A DNA stretch of 64,000 bases from Hahella sp. KA22 (GTDB lineage Bacteria; Pseudomonadota; Gammaproteobacteria; Pseudomonadales; Oleiphilaceae): contig NZ_CP035490.1 in assembly GCF_004135205.1 (NCBI RefSeq), positions 6,191,501 to 6,255,500 of the forward strand. Reading direction: 5' to 3'. Shown here one piece after another: positions 17,706 through 27,111 of the stretch. Both the position numbers and the translations under genes were made by a program. The notes below the pieces were generated by a model that was given only the letters and a program-made list of their open reading frames with translations, made no database searches and was not told the origin of the DNA. Numbering within the stretch: position 1 is the stretch's first letter; each line of letters starts with the position of its first letter.

Positions 17706-19556
17706 ATGAAAACAATAAGACTGACCATGGCGCAGGCGGTGATCAAATATATGATCGCGCAAAAGGTCGACGTGGATGGCGAAATCAAACCTTTATTCGC
17801 AGGGATGTGGGCGATCTTCGGCCATGGCAACGTCGCCGGTCTGGGGGAAGCGCTGCATCATGTGCGCGACGCGCTTCCCACCTATCGCGCCCACAATGAA
17901 CAGGGTATGGCCCATGCCGCAATCGCCTACGCCAAAACCCAGAACCGCCGCCAGATGATGGCCTGCACCGCCTCCGCCGGTCCCGGTTCAGTGAATATGG
18001 TGACCGCCGCCGCCGTGGCGCACGTCAATCGCATTCCCGTGCTGTTTCTGCCCGGCGACACCTTCGCCACCCGAATTCCCGACCCGGTGCTGCAACAGGT
18101 GGAGAATTTTCACGACTACACGCTGACCTCCAATGATTGCTTCAAACCGGTGAGCCGTTTCTTCGATCGCATCACTCGTCCCGAACAATTACTGGCGTCA
18201 CTGCCGCAAGCGTTGCGCGTCTTAACGGACCCCGTCGAGTGCGGTCCGGTGACGTTGGCGCTGCCGCAGGATGTGCAGACCATGGCGTTCGATTACCCGG
18301 AAAATTTCTTTGCGGAGAAAGTCCATCGCCTGCGTCGTCAGGCGCCGGACGCCACAGAGCTGGCTAACGCCATCGCCATGATCAAAGCCTCGAAGAAGCC
18401 GTTGCTGGTCGCCGGCGGTGGCGTGCATTACTCCGGCGCGCTGGCGGAGCTGGACAGCCTGGCCTCTACTTATGCATTGCCTGTTGGAGAAACCCAGGCC
18501 GGCAAAGGCGCCCTGCCCTGGGATCATCGTCAAAACATCGGTTCGCTGGGCGTCACCGGCGCTGCGTCCACCAATGCGCTCGCTGCGGAGGCGGACCTGA
18601 TCATCGCCGTCGGCACGCGCCTGGGCGATTTCGCCTCCGGTTCCCGCGCGATCATTGATCCCGACGCCAGATTGCTAAGCATCAACGTCGCCTCTTTCGA
18701 CGCCGTCAAACACAAGGGACAGCCCTTGGTGGGCGACGCCAGACTGACGTTGGCGCAATTGCAGGACGCATTGGGCGACTGGCGCCCTGACGGCGAATGG
18801 ATTGAAAAGGCCGAGCGCTTGCGCGCACAGTGGCGCCAGTCCGTAGACAACGCCACCGCCGACCATCAGGCGGACCTGCCTACGGATGCAGAAGTGGTCG
18901 GCGCGGTCAATCGCGCTGCAGGGGAAAAAGACATTGTGGTTTGCGCCGCCGGCGGCCTGCCCGGCGATCTACAGAAGCTCTGGCGCACCCGCTATGACAG
19001 AGGCTATCACCTGGAGTATGGCTATTCCTGCATGGGCTACGAGCTGGCCGGCGGCGTCGGCGTCAAGATGGCGAAGCCGGATTCCGATGTGTTCATCATG
19101 GTCGGCGACGGATCTTACCTGATGCTCAACTCCGAAATCGCCACCTCGGTCATGCTGGGCCAGAAAATCATTATCGTAGTGCTGGATAACCGTGGCTTCG
19201 GCTGCATTCATCGGCTGCAACAGGCCTGCGGCGGCCCCGGTTTCAACAATTTGCTGGACGACTGCCTCACCGCTGATGGCGGCGCGCCCAAAATCGACTT
19301 CGCCGCACACGGCGCCGCGTTGGGCGCGAAATCGGAAAGCGTCCGCAACATCAAGGAGCTGGAGGCCGCCCTGGAGCGCGCCAAGGCATCCGACATCAGT
19401 TATCTGATCGCCATCGACACTGATCCCCTGAAAGTCACTGAAGACGGCGGGGCCTGGTGGGACGTGGCGGTCGCGGAAGTGTCCGAACGTCCGCAGGTCG
19501 AAGAGGCCCGCCGCCGTTACGAGAGCTTCAAAGCTCGTCAGTTCAAAAATCTGTAA
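17706..19556 (+). CDS. iolD: 3D-(3,5/4)-trihydroxycyclohexane-1,2-dione hydrolase
   Basis: A 616-residue thiamine-diphosphate enzyme that opens the ring of the inositol-derived trione to give 5-deoxyglucuronate. N-terminal PYR domain with the catalytic glutamate region (RAHNEQGMAHAAIAYAK), a middle domain, and a C-terminal PP domain with the TPP/Mg motif (MVGDGSYLMLNSEI, continuing to VLDNRGFGCI). Length and block order are those of IolD. GAGAGG lies about 8 nt before the ATG. It sits 241 bp downstream of iolC, behind the structured repeat, and 31 bp before iolE. Confidence 0.95.
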   Translation: MKTIRLTMAQAVIKYMIAQKVDVDGEIKPLFAGMWAIFGHGNVAGLGEALHHVRDALPTYRAHNEQGMAHAAIAYAKTQNRRQMMACTASAGPGSVNMVTAAAVAHVNRIPVLFLPGDTFATRIPDPVLQQVENFHDYTLTSNDCFKPVSRFFDRITRPEQLLASLPQALRVLTDPVECGPVTLALPQDVQTMAFDYPENFFAEKVHRLRRQAPDATELANAIAMIKASKKPLLVAGGGVHYSGALAELDSLASTYALPVGETQAGKGALPWDHRQNIGSLGVTGAASTNALAAEADLIIAVGTRLGDFASGSRAIIDPDARLLSINVASFDAVKHKGQPLVGDARLTLAQLQDALGDWRPDGEWIEKAERLRAQWRQSVDNATADHQADLPTDAEVVGAVNRAAGEKDIVVCAAGGLPGDLQKLWRTRYDRGYHLEYGYSCMGYELAGGVGVKMAKPDSDVFIMVGDGSYLMLNSEIATSVMLGQKIIIVVLDNRGFGCIHRLQQACGGPGFNNLLDDCLTADGGAPKIDFAAHGAALGAKSESVRNIKELEAALERAKASDISYLIAIDTDPLKVTEDGGAWWDVAVAEVSERPQVEEARRRYESFKARQFKNL

Positions 19557-19587
19557 TCACTTTTGGCGGAATATCTGGAGATATCTC

Positions 19588-20487
19588 ATGAGCGTACGTA
19601 TCGGCATCAACCCTCTGACCTGGACTAACGACGACCTGCCCTCCCTGGGCGGCGACACGCCGCTGGAAGTGTGCCTCAGCGAGGGTAAACAAGCGGGCTT
19701 CGCCGGCTTTGAGCTGGGCCATAAATTCCCACGCAAGCCGGAAGTGCTGGGACCGATTCTGGACCATCACGGACTGCGTCTGGTGTCCGGGTGGTTCAGC
19801 GGCCAACTGCTGGAGCGCAGCGTGGAAGCGGAAATCGCCGCCATTCAGGATCATCTGCATCTGCTGAAATCCCTGGGCGCCACGGCGATGGTGTATTGCG
19901 AGGTCACCGGTTGCGTGCATGGAGATCAAAACACGCCGGTGTCCCACCGTCCGCGCTTGGCGGAAGATCAATGGGAGACCTTCGGCGCCAAGCTGACGCA
20001 AGTGGCGGATTACTGCCTGGAGCAAGGCGTGAAGATCGCCTATCACCATCACATGGGCACCGTGGTGGAAACCGAAGAGGAGATCGACGCGCTGATGGCC
20101 AACACCGGCGACTCCGTAGGCCTGCTGCTCGACACCGGGCATCTTACCTACGCGGGCGGCAACCCCATTGCGGTGCAGCAACGTCACGCCGACCGCATCA
20201 ATCATGTGCACTGCAAGGACATTCGCATGCAAGTGCTGGCGGACGCCAAAAACCGGGATCTGAGTTTTCTGGATGCGGTGCTCAACGGCGTGTTCACGGT
20301 TCCCGGCGACGGCGGCATTGACTACGCGACCCTGTTCAAAGGCCTGCATGCCAGCGGTTACAGCGGCTGGCTGGTGGTGGAAGCGGAACAGGACCCCGCC
20401 GTCGCCCATCCGCTGACCTACGCCACCCTGGGCGCGAACAACCTGAAGCGGCTATGCGCCGAGGCGGGCATTACGCTATCGGAATAA
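19588..20487 (+). CDS. iolE: myo-inosose-2 dehydratase
   Basis: A 299-residue TIM-barrel dehydratase converting 2-keto-myo-inositol to the trione substrate of IolD. Family landmarks are RIGINPLTWTNDDLPSLGG at the N-terminus, VTGCVHGDQNTPVSHRP, the metal-ligand stretch IAYHHHMGTVVETEEEID, LLLDTGHLTYAGGNP, NHVHCKDIR and the terminal VVEAEQDP. GGAG precedes the ATG by about 8 nt. It is cotranscribed with iolD (31-bp gap). Cofactors are a divalent metal, usually Co or Mn, from family knowledge. Confidence 0.94.
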   Translation: MSVRIGINPLTWTNDDLPSLGGDTPLEVCLSEGKQAGFAGFELGHKFPRKPEVLGPILDHHGLRLVSGWFSGQLLERSVEAEIAAIQDHLHLLKSLGATAMVYCEVTGCVHGDQNTPVSHRPRLAEDQWETFGAKLTQVADYCLEQGVKIAYHHHMGTVVETEEEIDALMANTGDSVGLLLDTGHLTYAGGNPIAVQQRHADRINHVHCKDIRMQVLADAKNRDLSFLDAVLNGVFTVPGDGGIDYATLFKGLHASGYSGWLVVEAEQDPAVAHPLTYATLGANNLKRLCAEAGITLSE

Positions 20488-20506
20488 CCGCCAGCATCTA
20501 CCCCCT

Positions 20507-20588
20507 ATTAATCAGGCAGACAAATAGCAAAATCCGGCCCGGCATGGGCCCTGCATCTCCGATGACGCGCGCCTCTGCGCAGGTGCGC
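20507..20588 (+). repeat. Variant of the structured repeat before iolA
   Basis: The head at 20507-20528 matches the heads at 7393 and 17476 with one substitution and begins 20 bp after the iolE stop. Downstream, the right arm of H1 is missing, but two other perfect hairpins occur: GGCCC/GGGCC (20536-20550) and an 8-bp stem GCGCGCCT/AGGTGCGC (20567-20588, one G-T pair). It appears to be a shorter, diverged or recombined member of the family. Confidence 0.6.
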
Positions 20589-20614
20589 CGCAGCAAATGA
20601 AAAAGGTATTCGAC

Positions 20615-22117
<1,503 letters not shown>

Positions 22118-22144
22118 ACGCTTTCTGGCGACAATAAGTTTTAA

Positions 22145-22176
22145 GTATCCTGAACTGGCCAAGCGGTTCGGGATAC
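22145..22176 (+). terminator. Hairpin terminator candidate after iolA
   Basis: GTATCCTGAAC (22145-22155) and GTTCGGGATAC (22166-22176) form an 11-bp stem with one T-G pair, 28 bp after the iolA stop. There is no T-run, so it may act with Rho or as a 3' stabiliser. Confidence 0.55.
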
Positions 22177-22252
22177 TGCAAACTATCCGTCCCGTCGATG
22201 TTTACCCGAAACGTCGCGTCAACTCACCACCCGGAACACAGAGACAGCGCCC

Positions 22253-22471
22253 ATGCAGCAACGAGATTTGGAATTCTTTCGCCCGGTATGGAGACGCGTA
22301 GCCATCACGGTATTCTGCCTGTTCTGGGCGACGCTGGAATGGGCCACCGGCGAACCTCTGTGGGGCATGCTCGCCAGCGGCGCAGCGCTTTATTGCTATT
22401 GGCAGTTGTTTTATGCGTTTGATGCGAATGTAGGAGCGAACAACGAGGAAAACTCCGACGCGGGCAAGTAG
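22253..22471 (+). CDS. Small inner-membrane protein, DUF3329-like
   Basis: A 72-residue protein with two hydrophobic segments (residues about 15-30 and 36-52) after an N-terminal LEFFRPVWRRVA stretch, and an acidic soluble tail. The pattern 'FFRP-W-R-a, then W-E-GEP-WG' resembles short DUF3329-type membrane proteins known to me mainly from alphaproteobacteria. A purine-rich stretch GAGACAG precedes the ATG but is not a strong ribosome site. No function is known. It is convergent with the next small membrane gene. Confidence 0.55.
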   Translation: MQQRDLEFFRPVWRRVAITVFCLFWATLEWATGEPLWGMLASGAALYCYWQLFYAFDANVGANNEENSDAGK

Positions 22472-22536
22472 CGCCTGCGCGGCGGAGAGCCCGTGATTAA
22501 TAGCATTTGGATTAGACTGCCACTTGCTTGAGGACC

Positions 22537-22695
22537 TTACCCGCCCGAACTGGGCTTGATCACCTTGGTCCACAGCAGGTAAGCGCCAATGGCCAGCACA
22601 GCGAAAAACACTAGCTTGCCGATCAATTTGAACGCCCACCAGGCGATCGCAATGACGAGTAAACAACCCAATAAAAACAGCACTTTTTTTAACAT
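22537..22695 (-). CDS. Very small membrane protein, unknown function
   Basis: A 52-residue protein starting MLKKVLFLLGCLLVIAIAWW, followed by a second hydrophobic stretch VFFAVLAIGAYLLW and a short charged tail (TKVIKPSSGG). The ATG at 22695 is chosen because AAGG lies just upstream and longer in-frame starts give an uncharacteristic, polar extension. Two membrane helices and no recognisable domain. No partner gene is obvious. Confidence 0.5.
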   Translation of the reverse strand: MLKKVLFLLGCLLVIAIAWWAFKLIGKLVFFAVLAIGAYLLWTKVIKPSSGG

Positions 22696-23226
22696 CAACC
22701 TTACTCGAAAACTGAGAGCGTTTCTTCGCCGGGATGGCGATAACTGCATGAATGACAAATTATTTTCTGCCTCAACAATACTACTCCTTAACTGAAAAGT
22801 AGAGTATCGCCCCATACTTGGTCAGGAAAAAACCTAAATATCTTACTCCAATTCAGAGAGTATGATGGTTTCAGACAGCCGTATTCCTTGACGTTTTCCA
22901 AGGTCTGCACGGCGGTTACTTTCACTCATTCCCTATAACGCCCCAGCAGCTCAGCCACTAAAGAGCCGGTTAGAGAAAACAGCACTCCCCCAATGGAACC
23001 CCAACAGTATGGAATCATTGGCCAGACGCTGCAGTTATTCTTGCCGATACAGCAATATTATTAACATGGCAATGATATTGGCATGTTAATCACCAGGCGC
23101 ATGGACGCGCCTGCGCGGCGACAAGCCGCGAGAGACAGGCCTGACAGGTGCAGGCCCTGTCGTTTCAGCCAAATAGAAGGAAGCGATTTGGTTGCCGGAT
23201 TAGCGTTCAAGAAAAAGGACAGCAGC
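22696..23226. other. 531-bp spacer holding structured repeat copy 2
   Basis: Apart from the repeat at 23060-23191, listed separately, the region 22696-23059 is lower in GC and shows no credible gene, hairpin or operator to me. The ribosome site for the following gene (AAGGA, about 9 nt before 23227) lies at its right end. Confidence 0.5.
23060..23191 (-). repeat. Structured repeat, copy 2 (five-hairpin chain, reverse orientation)
   Basis: Read on the minus strand this is homologous to 17486-17622 throughout. On the plus strand its arms are ATTAACATG/CATGTTAAT (23060-23090), CAGGCGC/GCGCCTG (23094-23113), CGCGGC/GCCGCG (23114-23130), a GACAGGC/GCCCTGTC region (23134-23161), and CCAAATAG/CGATTTGG (23069+100 to 23191, i.e. 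23169-23191). Compared with copy 1, the outer A-T pair of the H1 core is changed to C-G on both sides, a G-T pair in H4 becomes G-C, and the H3 loop differs while its stem is unchanged. This favours selection on structure. Confidence 0.8.
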
Positions 23227-23931
23227 ATGATGCGCACATTACTTGGAGTTCTTATAACATTTCTGGTCATATGCAAGCCTGTATTCGCAGGCGTCATTGA
23301 TGTCATCGTCGACCCTGGCGGAACTGCGGCTATTGGCGTGAAATACAAAAATGACGGGGAAGTAATTCAGACTATTTTCGACCGCGATGGAGACGGCGCC
23401 ATACGATTTACGATTCCCGAGCAAGAAGATGTGGATATCGGCGTTATCATCACAGAATACAAAGGCAAAGAGCTTATTATCAACATCGCGGACCTGGGAA
23501 TTGGCGGCCTTACCGGCCTGGAGCCCTTTGCAATTCCTACATTCAGTGATACGGAAACTGGACTTAATCTGGTTCCTCTTTTCAATACCGAAGCGTTCCT
23601 GTCTGAAGGACTCACACTGAATATTGGCGACACAGTGGAAGTCAGTAACAGTGACGCCTCCACAACCCCCAACATTCGATTCTTCGACGGCTCACTTCTC
23701 CCCTCAGACCGAGTATTGGCCGCCGGACTGCTTTTGGACACTGATTATGTCAAGTCGCTGCCGTACTTTTCCGGCAAAGCCCAGGTGGAAAGCCTCATAC
23801 ATTTCCAAGTGCCGGAGCCCTCTTCTACTGTGCTAACAGGGATGTGCCTGAGCCTTATTTTTCTTCTTCGATTACTAAACCGCACTACGCGCCAAGAATC
23901 ACAAAGGCGAACACCACTACCAGCGCTCTAG
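23227..23931 (+). CDS. Secreted PEP-CTERM-type protein, unknown function
   Basis: A 234-residue exported protein. The ATG at 23227 (the next codon, 23230, is also ATG) has AAGGA about 9 nt upstream and gives a signal peptide MMRTLLGVLITFLVICKPVFA. The C-terminus has the exosortase-recognition pattern: VPEPSS, a hydrophobic helix (TVLTGMCLSLIFLLRLL) and a basic tail (RTTRQESQRR). The central 180 residues are beta-rich, with a DRDGDGAIRF stretch that could bind calcium, and belong to no family I recognise. No exosortase is in the window. The gene is AT-richer than its neighbours and is bracketed by hairpin chains. A sorted surface or matrix protein is likely. Confidence 0.7.
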   Translation: MMRTLLGVLITFLVICKPVFAGVIDVIVDPGGTAAIGVKYKNDGEVIQTIFDRDGDGAIRFTIPEQEDVDIGVIITEYKGKELIINIADLGIGGLTGLEPFAIPTFSDTETGLNLVPLFNTEAFLSEGLTLNIGDTVEVSNSDASTTPNIRFFDGSLLPSDRVLAAGLLLDTDYVKSLPYFSGKAQVESLIHFQVPEPSSTVLTGMCLSLIFLLRLLNRTTRQESQRRTPLPAL

Positions 23932-23939
23932 ATTTGTTA

Positions 23940-24072
23940 CCTGACTGTGAGCAGTCAGGGGCGAATCACTATTCGCCTCACACGCCGGGATGTGGAGCCT
24001 GCATCGTCGCCTAAACGACATGCTGTGGACAGGTGTCCACTCGTTCGAGTGGTTGCAAGCAGCGCTACAACC
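23940..24072. repeat. Chain of consecutive hairpins after the PEP-CTERM gene
   Basis: Successive inverted repeats are packed with almost no spacers. They are CCTGACTG/CAGTCAGG (23940-23959), GGCGAAT/ATTCGCC (23960-23977), a small CACA/TGTG (23979-23994), GCATCGTCG/CGACATGC with one bulge (24001-24023), GTGGAC/GTCCAC (24025-24040), CACTCG/CGAGTG (24038-24051) and GGTTG/CAACC (24051-24072). The last arm enters the end of the convergent allE-like gene. No T-run follows, so it is not a standard terminator. Its sequence is unrelated to the repeat at 23060. Confidence 0.7.
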
Positions 24073-24811
24073 TTGGCGCCCGGTTCATTTCCTTGTAGTA
24101 GATATACTTGCTGGAGACTTTCCCCGTCGCGGCGAACCATTGTTCCAGATAAGGCCCCATCCAGATCGCATCGCCCTGCTCCACCAGATGCCAGTCGCTT
24201 CCCAGACGGTAGACGCCCTGCCCTTGCAGAAAGTACAGACCATGCTCCATGAAATGCATTTCCACTATTGGCAGCGTGGCGCCAGGTTGAAACTCAAAAA
24301 CATTGACGCCCCAATCCCATGCAGGCGCATCCGGCAGCAGCGCCTGTAGCAACGCGCCATCATCGCCAAGAAAGGGTTTCGCAGGGATTTGCGGCAGGGA
24401 GCTGACAAATGACGTCACCGCATCCCCCGTATCCGGCATCGGCGCGTATTTCTTCTGAAACGCCAGCAGCCGCGACGACTCGCTTCGATTCGCCAATTCA
24501 AAACGTTCACCCGCTTTCAAGTGCGCGAAACCGTCCTGCTGTAAATGATGAGTCTCACCACTAAAACTCAGCGCTATTTCTCCTTCCAGCACCAACAACA
24601 GAAATTCATCTGACGAACTCTCCGAACAAAAACTACCGCCGGCTTTCATATTCACCAGAAACTGACAAAACTTCGCTCCCATCTCCGGCGACGCCGTATA
24701 AATCACCTGACAGTTTTTCCACTGCGGCAGATTTAACGGCACGTGGGAATCGGGGCACATTAGAGAATAGTTGCGGGACAATTTACTGCGGGTAGCGCCG
24801 GTCAGGGTCAT
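24065..24811 (-). CDS. allE: (S)-ureidoglycine aminohydrolase (bicupin)
   Basis: A 248-residue bicupin enzyme that splits ureidoglycine into ureidoglycolate and ammonia in purine (allantoin) breakdown. The C-terminal cupin carries the expected metal-ligand pattern EMHFMEHGLYFLQGQGVYRLG (Glu, His, His and a Gln), matching the Mn site of plant and E. coli (YlbA) enzymes. The N-terminal cupin (FLLLVLEGEIALSF) is degenerate, as usual. AAGG about 8 nt before the ATG supports the start. No other purine-catabolism gene is nearby, so it is an orphan in this window. Its stop region overlaps the hairpin chain. Confidence 0.85.
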   Translation of the reverse strand: MTLTGATRSKLSRNYSLMCPDSHVPLNLPQWKNCQVIYTASPEMGAKFCQFLVNMKAGGSFCSESSSDEFLLLVLEGEIALSFSGETHHLQQDGFAHLKAGERFELANRSESSRLLAFQKKYAPMPDTGDAVTSFVSSLPQIPAKPFLGDDGALLQALLPDAPAWDWGVNVFEFQPGATLPIVEMHFMEHGLYFLQGQGVYRLGSDWHLVEQGDAIWMGPYLEQWFAATGKVSSKYIYYKEMNRAPRL

Positions 24812-24990
24812 TTGTTTACCTTCGTTGTTATATTTTGCGTAACGCGACAGACATTATAGCGGCCTCACCCATTACCCGCGTCACCTTCTTTTTGTTGAGA
24901 TCAAAAGAGATCTAGAGCACAAAGTTTAAACATTCCGCCAAAGCCACCTAAACTAAAACTACGACTGGCTTCGATTGAGGTTTATACGTT

Positions 24991-25266
24991 ATGGAAAACT
25001 GGGATTTTACCGGTAGTGAATGGTGGGACCACGCCACAGAGACACTAAAGTTCCGAGTTGAAAACAGTGAAAGCGGTCAAAGAGAAGTTTGTGGGATTAC
25101 ACAAACGGCTATCGCTAGTTGTCTCGGATCAGAAGATTCTCAGGAAGGGGCTGAGCTAGGCTTTGATAATAATCGAAAACACATATTAATCAGAGCTATC
25201 AGGCTTATCGATGAGGGAGTATGTAACGACGAAGGCGAATACATACTCACAACAGACAACTACTAG
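24991..25266 (+). CDS. Small acidic protein, DUF1488-like
   Basis: A 91-residue soluble acidic protein with an aromatic N-terminus (MENWDFTGSEWWD), a central VCGITQTAIASCLG segment and an IRAIRLIDEGVCNDEGEYILTT tail. The order 'F..., I-C-I-S..L, then F...R..I...A..LI..G....G.Y.L' resembles DUF1488 proteins, whose role is unknown. GAGG lies about 9 nt before the ATG. The gene is AT-richer than the surrounding DNA and stands alone. The family link is tentative. Confidence 0.5.
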   Translation: MENWDFTGSEWWDHATETLKFRVENSESGQREVCGITQTAIASCLGSEDSQEGAELGFDNNRKHILIRAIRLIDEGVCNDEGEYILTTDNY

Positions 25267-25359
25267 TCGAGACAAATTCTGGTTTTATGCGCTGATCAAG
25301 CTCAGTTAATCATTCACTTAGGCAGACCAAAAACACTATAACCATCCACTCAAAAAGTT

Positions 25360-25947
25360 CTAGATCGCCGCCTCCAACGTCTTAACTGCGCTGATCGGCC
25401 TCACCACAGAGTTCAGGTGCGCCCGCCATCTTTCCGCCCAGTAATCGAAACGCGGCTCGTTGATAACATTGAACGCAGCGAAGCTCTCCAATGAGGTGAG
25501 GCCAACGTATCGCTGGGTGATATGCATGGAGGTCAGCACTTGATCCGCCGCCAGTCCGGCCAGTACGCCGCCGTCAGGATGGAAGGCTTTTTCAGCGGCG
25601 TTCCAGGTGGTGGAAAGCAGATAGCGGCGGCCTTTGAGTAATCCGCCTTCGCCGTATCGCTCTGCGCCGGCGAAGAAAACGCCATGGGCATACACATCGT
25701 CGATGTAGCGTTTCAACGCCGCCGGGGCGGAAAACCAATACACGGGAAACTGAAGAATAATCAAATCCGCCCACTGATATTTTTGCTGCTCCTCGGCGAT
25801 ATCATAGCCGTCCATAACCCGGCTGGTCCGCACCTCTGCAAACGGCTGCAGCGCCTGTTTCGCCACGCTGATCAGTCCCTCATTGAAGCTTCCGTCCGCC
25901 ACCCCGGATTTGGGTTCCGCGCCGTTTACGATCAATACCTTATTCAT
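25360..25947 (-). CDS. mdaB: NAD(P)H:quinone oxidoreductase, MdaB/flavodoxin-2 type
   Basis: A 195-residue cytoplasmic flavoprotein. The flavodoxin-like fold is seen in KVLIVNGAEPKSGVADGSFNEGL (phosphate-binding start), LIILQFPVYWFSAPAALKRYIDDVYAHG (FAD site and active-site helix) and RRYLLSTTWNAAEKAF. It should reduce quinones by two electrons, protecting against oxidative stress. AGGAG precedes the ATG. It is divergent from a LysR-type regulator 137 bp away, a pairing commonly seen for quinone reductases, so that regulator probably controls it. Confidence 0.85.
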   Translation of the reverse strand: MNKVLIVNGAEPKSGVADGSFNEGLISVAKQALQPFAEVRTSRVMDGYDIAEEQQKYQWADLIILQFPVYWFSAPAALKRYIDDVYAHGVFFAGAERYGEGGLLKGRRYLLSTTWNAAEKAFHPDGGVLAGLAADQVLTSMHITQRYVGLTSLESFAAFNVINEPRFDYWAERWRAHLNSVVRPISAVKTLEAAI

Positions 25948-26084
25948 CCGTCATGCTCCTGTTATTCGGCGCCGCCACTCATAACTCGTAGCGCCTTGGC
26001 TATATAAACGGGTTGTAGATTAGCGAGGCGGGCATTATTGTTTAATCTCGAATTATCTTTTTCATACTTTGAATATTCGCAACA

Positions 26085-26987
26085 ATGATCCGATCCCTGC
26101 ATGCCCTCCGCGTTTTTCTGTCCGTCGCCAAACATTTGAACTTCGCCCAGGCTTCCGCCGAGCTGCATTTGTCCGCATCGTCCGTGTCCCGACAGATAAC
26201 CGAGTTGGAGAAAGAGTTGAATGTGGCGCTGTTCACCCGCAGTACGCGGATGGTGGCGTTAACCCAACAGGGCCAGCGTCTGTATGAAGAGGCGGCGCCG
26301 CTGGTCACCTCTTTGGATGAAGTCAGTGATTGCCTGCGCCAGCAAAAAGAGGAAGTGGGAGGCAGAGTGAGTCTGTCCGCTCCCTGGTGGTTCGCGTCCT
26401 ATTTCATCGCTCCGGCTCTCGCAGGGTTGAGAGACCACTACCCTGACCTGACGGTGATTCTGGATTGCGACGACCGCGTCATTGACCCCAACGAGGGGTT
26501 ACATGATATCTACGTTCGCTTCGGCAGACTGAACGACTCCCGCCTGCTGGCGAAAAAGTTCGGCGCCTACGAATTCTGGTTGATAGCGTCCCCCCAATAT
26601 ATTGAGAAATACGGAGAGCCCCGACACCCCAAGGATCTGCATGAACATCGTTTGCTTGCATACCGATTTACATCGCCGCACAGCAGCTGGATCTTTGATG
26701 ATGGCGCATCGCAACAGCGCATCGCCATGCAAAGCCCTTATCTACTCACCAACAATACCGAAAGCATCCTGCATTGCGCGTTGAACCACGGCGGCATCGG
26801 CCTGCTGGCGGATCATGGCGTATTAAATTCAGTGAAACGCGGCGAATTGATACGCCTGATGCCAAACTACGCCATCACGCCCAACCGGTTTGAAAATGGC
26901 ATGTATCTGGTTTACTCAAAGGACAAAGCGAAGATAAAGCGCGTCAAAGCCGTTATTGATTACTTGGCGGAGAATTTGCGCAGTTAA
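26085..26987 (+). CDS. LysR-family regulator divergent from mdaB
   Basis: A 300-residue LysR regulator: winged helix at residues about 18-40 (LNFAQASAELHLSASSVSRQITELEKEL), then a two-lobed effector domain (VSLSAPWWFASYFIAPALAGLRDHYPDL; NEGLHDIYVRFGRL). It belongs to the CrgA/DmlR-like branch, judging from the 'DIYVRFG' and 'LLAYRF' blocks. The likely target is the divergent quinone reductase gene. A T-N11-A type site probably lies in the 137-bp spacer but was not resolved by eye. Confidence 0.85.
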   Translation: MIRSLHALRVFLSVAKHLNFAQASAELHLSASSVSRQITELEKELNVALFTRSTRMVALTQQGQRLYEEAAPLVTSLDEVSDCLRQQKEEVGGRVSLSAPWWFASYFIAPALAGLRDHYPDLTVILDCDDRVIDPNEGLHDIYVRFGRLNDSRLLAKKFGAYEFWLIASPQYIEKYGEPRHPKDLHEHRLLAYRFTSPHSSWIFDDGASQQRIAMQSPYLLTNNTESILHCALNHGGIGLLADHGVLNSVKRGELIRLMPNYAITPNRFENGMYLVYSKDKAKIKRVKAVIDYLAENLRS

Positions 26988-27111
26988 ACGCGCATGATCG
27001 TCAGAAAGTCAGACGAATTCCTGCCGCCGATGCAGGCGCACAGGGTTGGTTGCCGTTGAAAACTATGACTACCCTGTTTCTTCATAAGCTCTGTTTTGAG
27101 GCGTGGTCAGA

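Noticed and set aside
23060-24072. Integron gene cassette with attC site
   Set aside because: No RYYYAAC/GTTRRRY core sites and no integrase; the flanking structures are multiple separate hairpins rather than one long imperfect palindrome.
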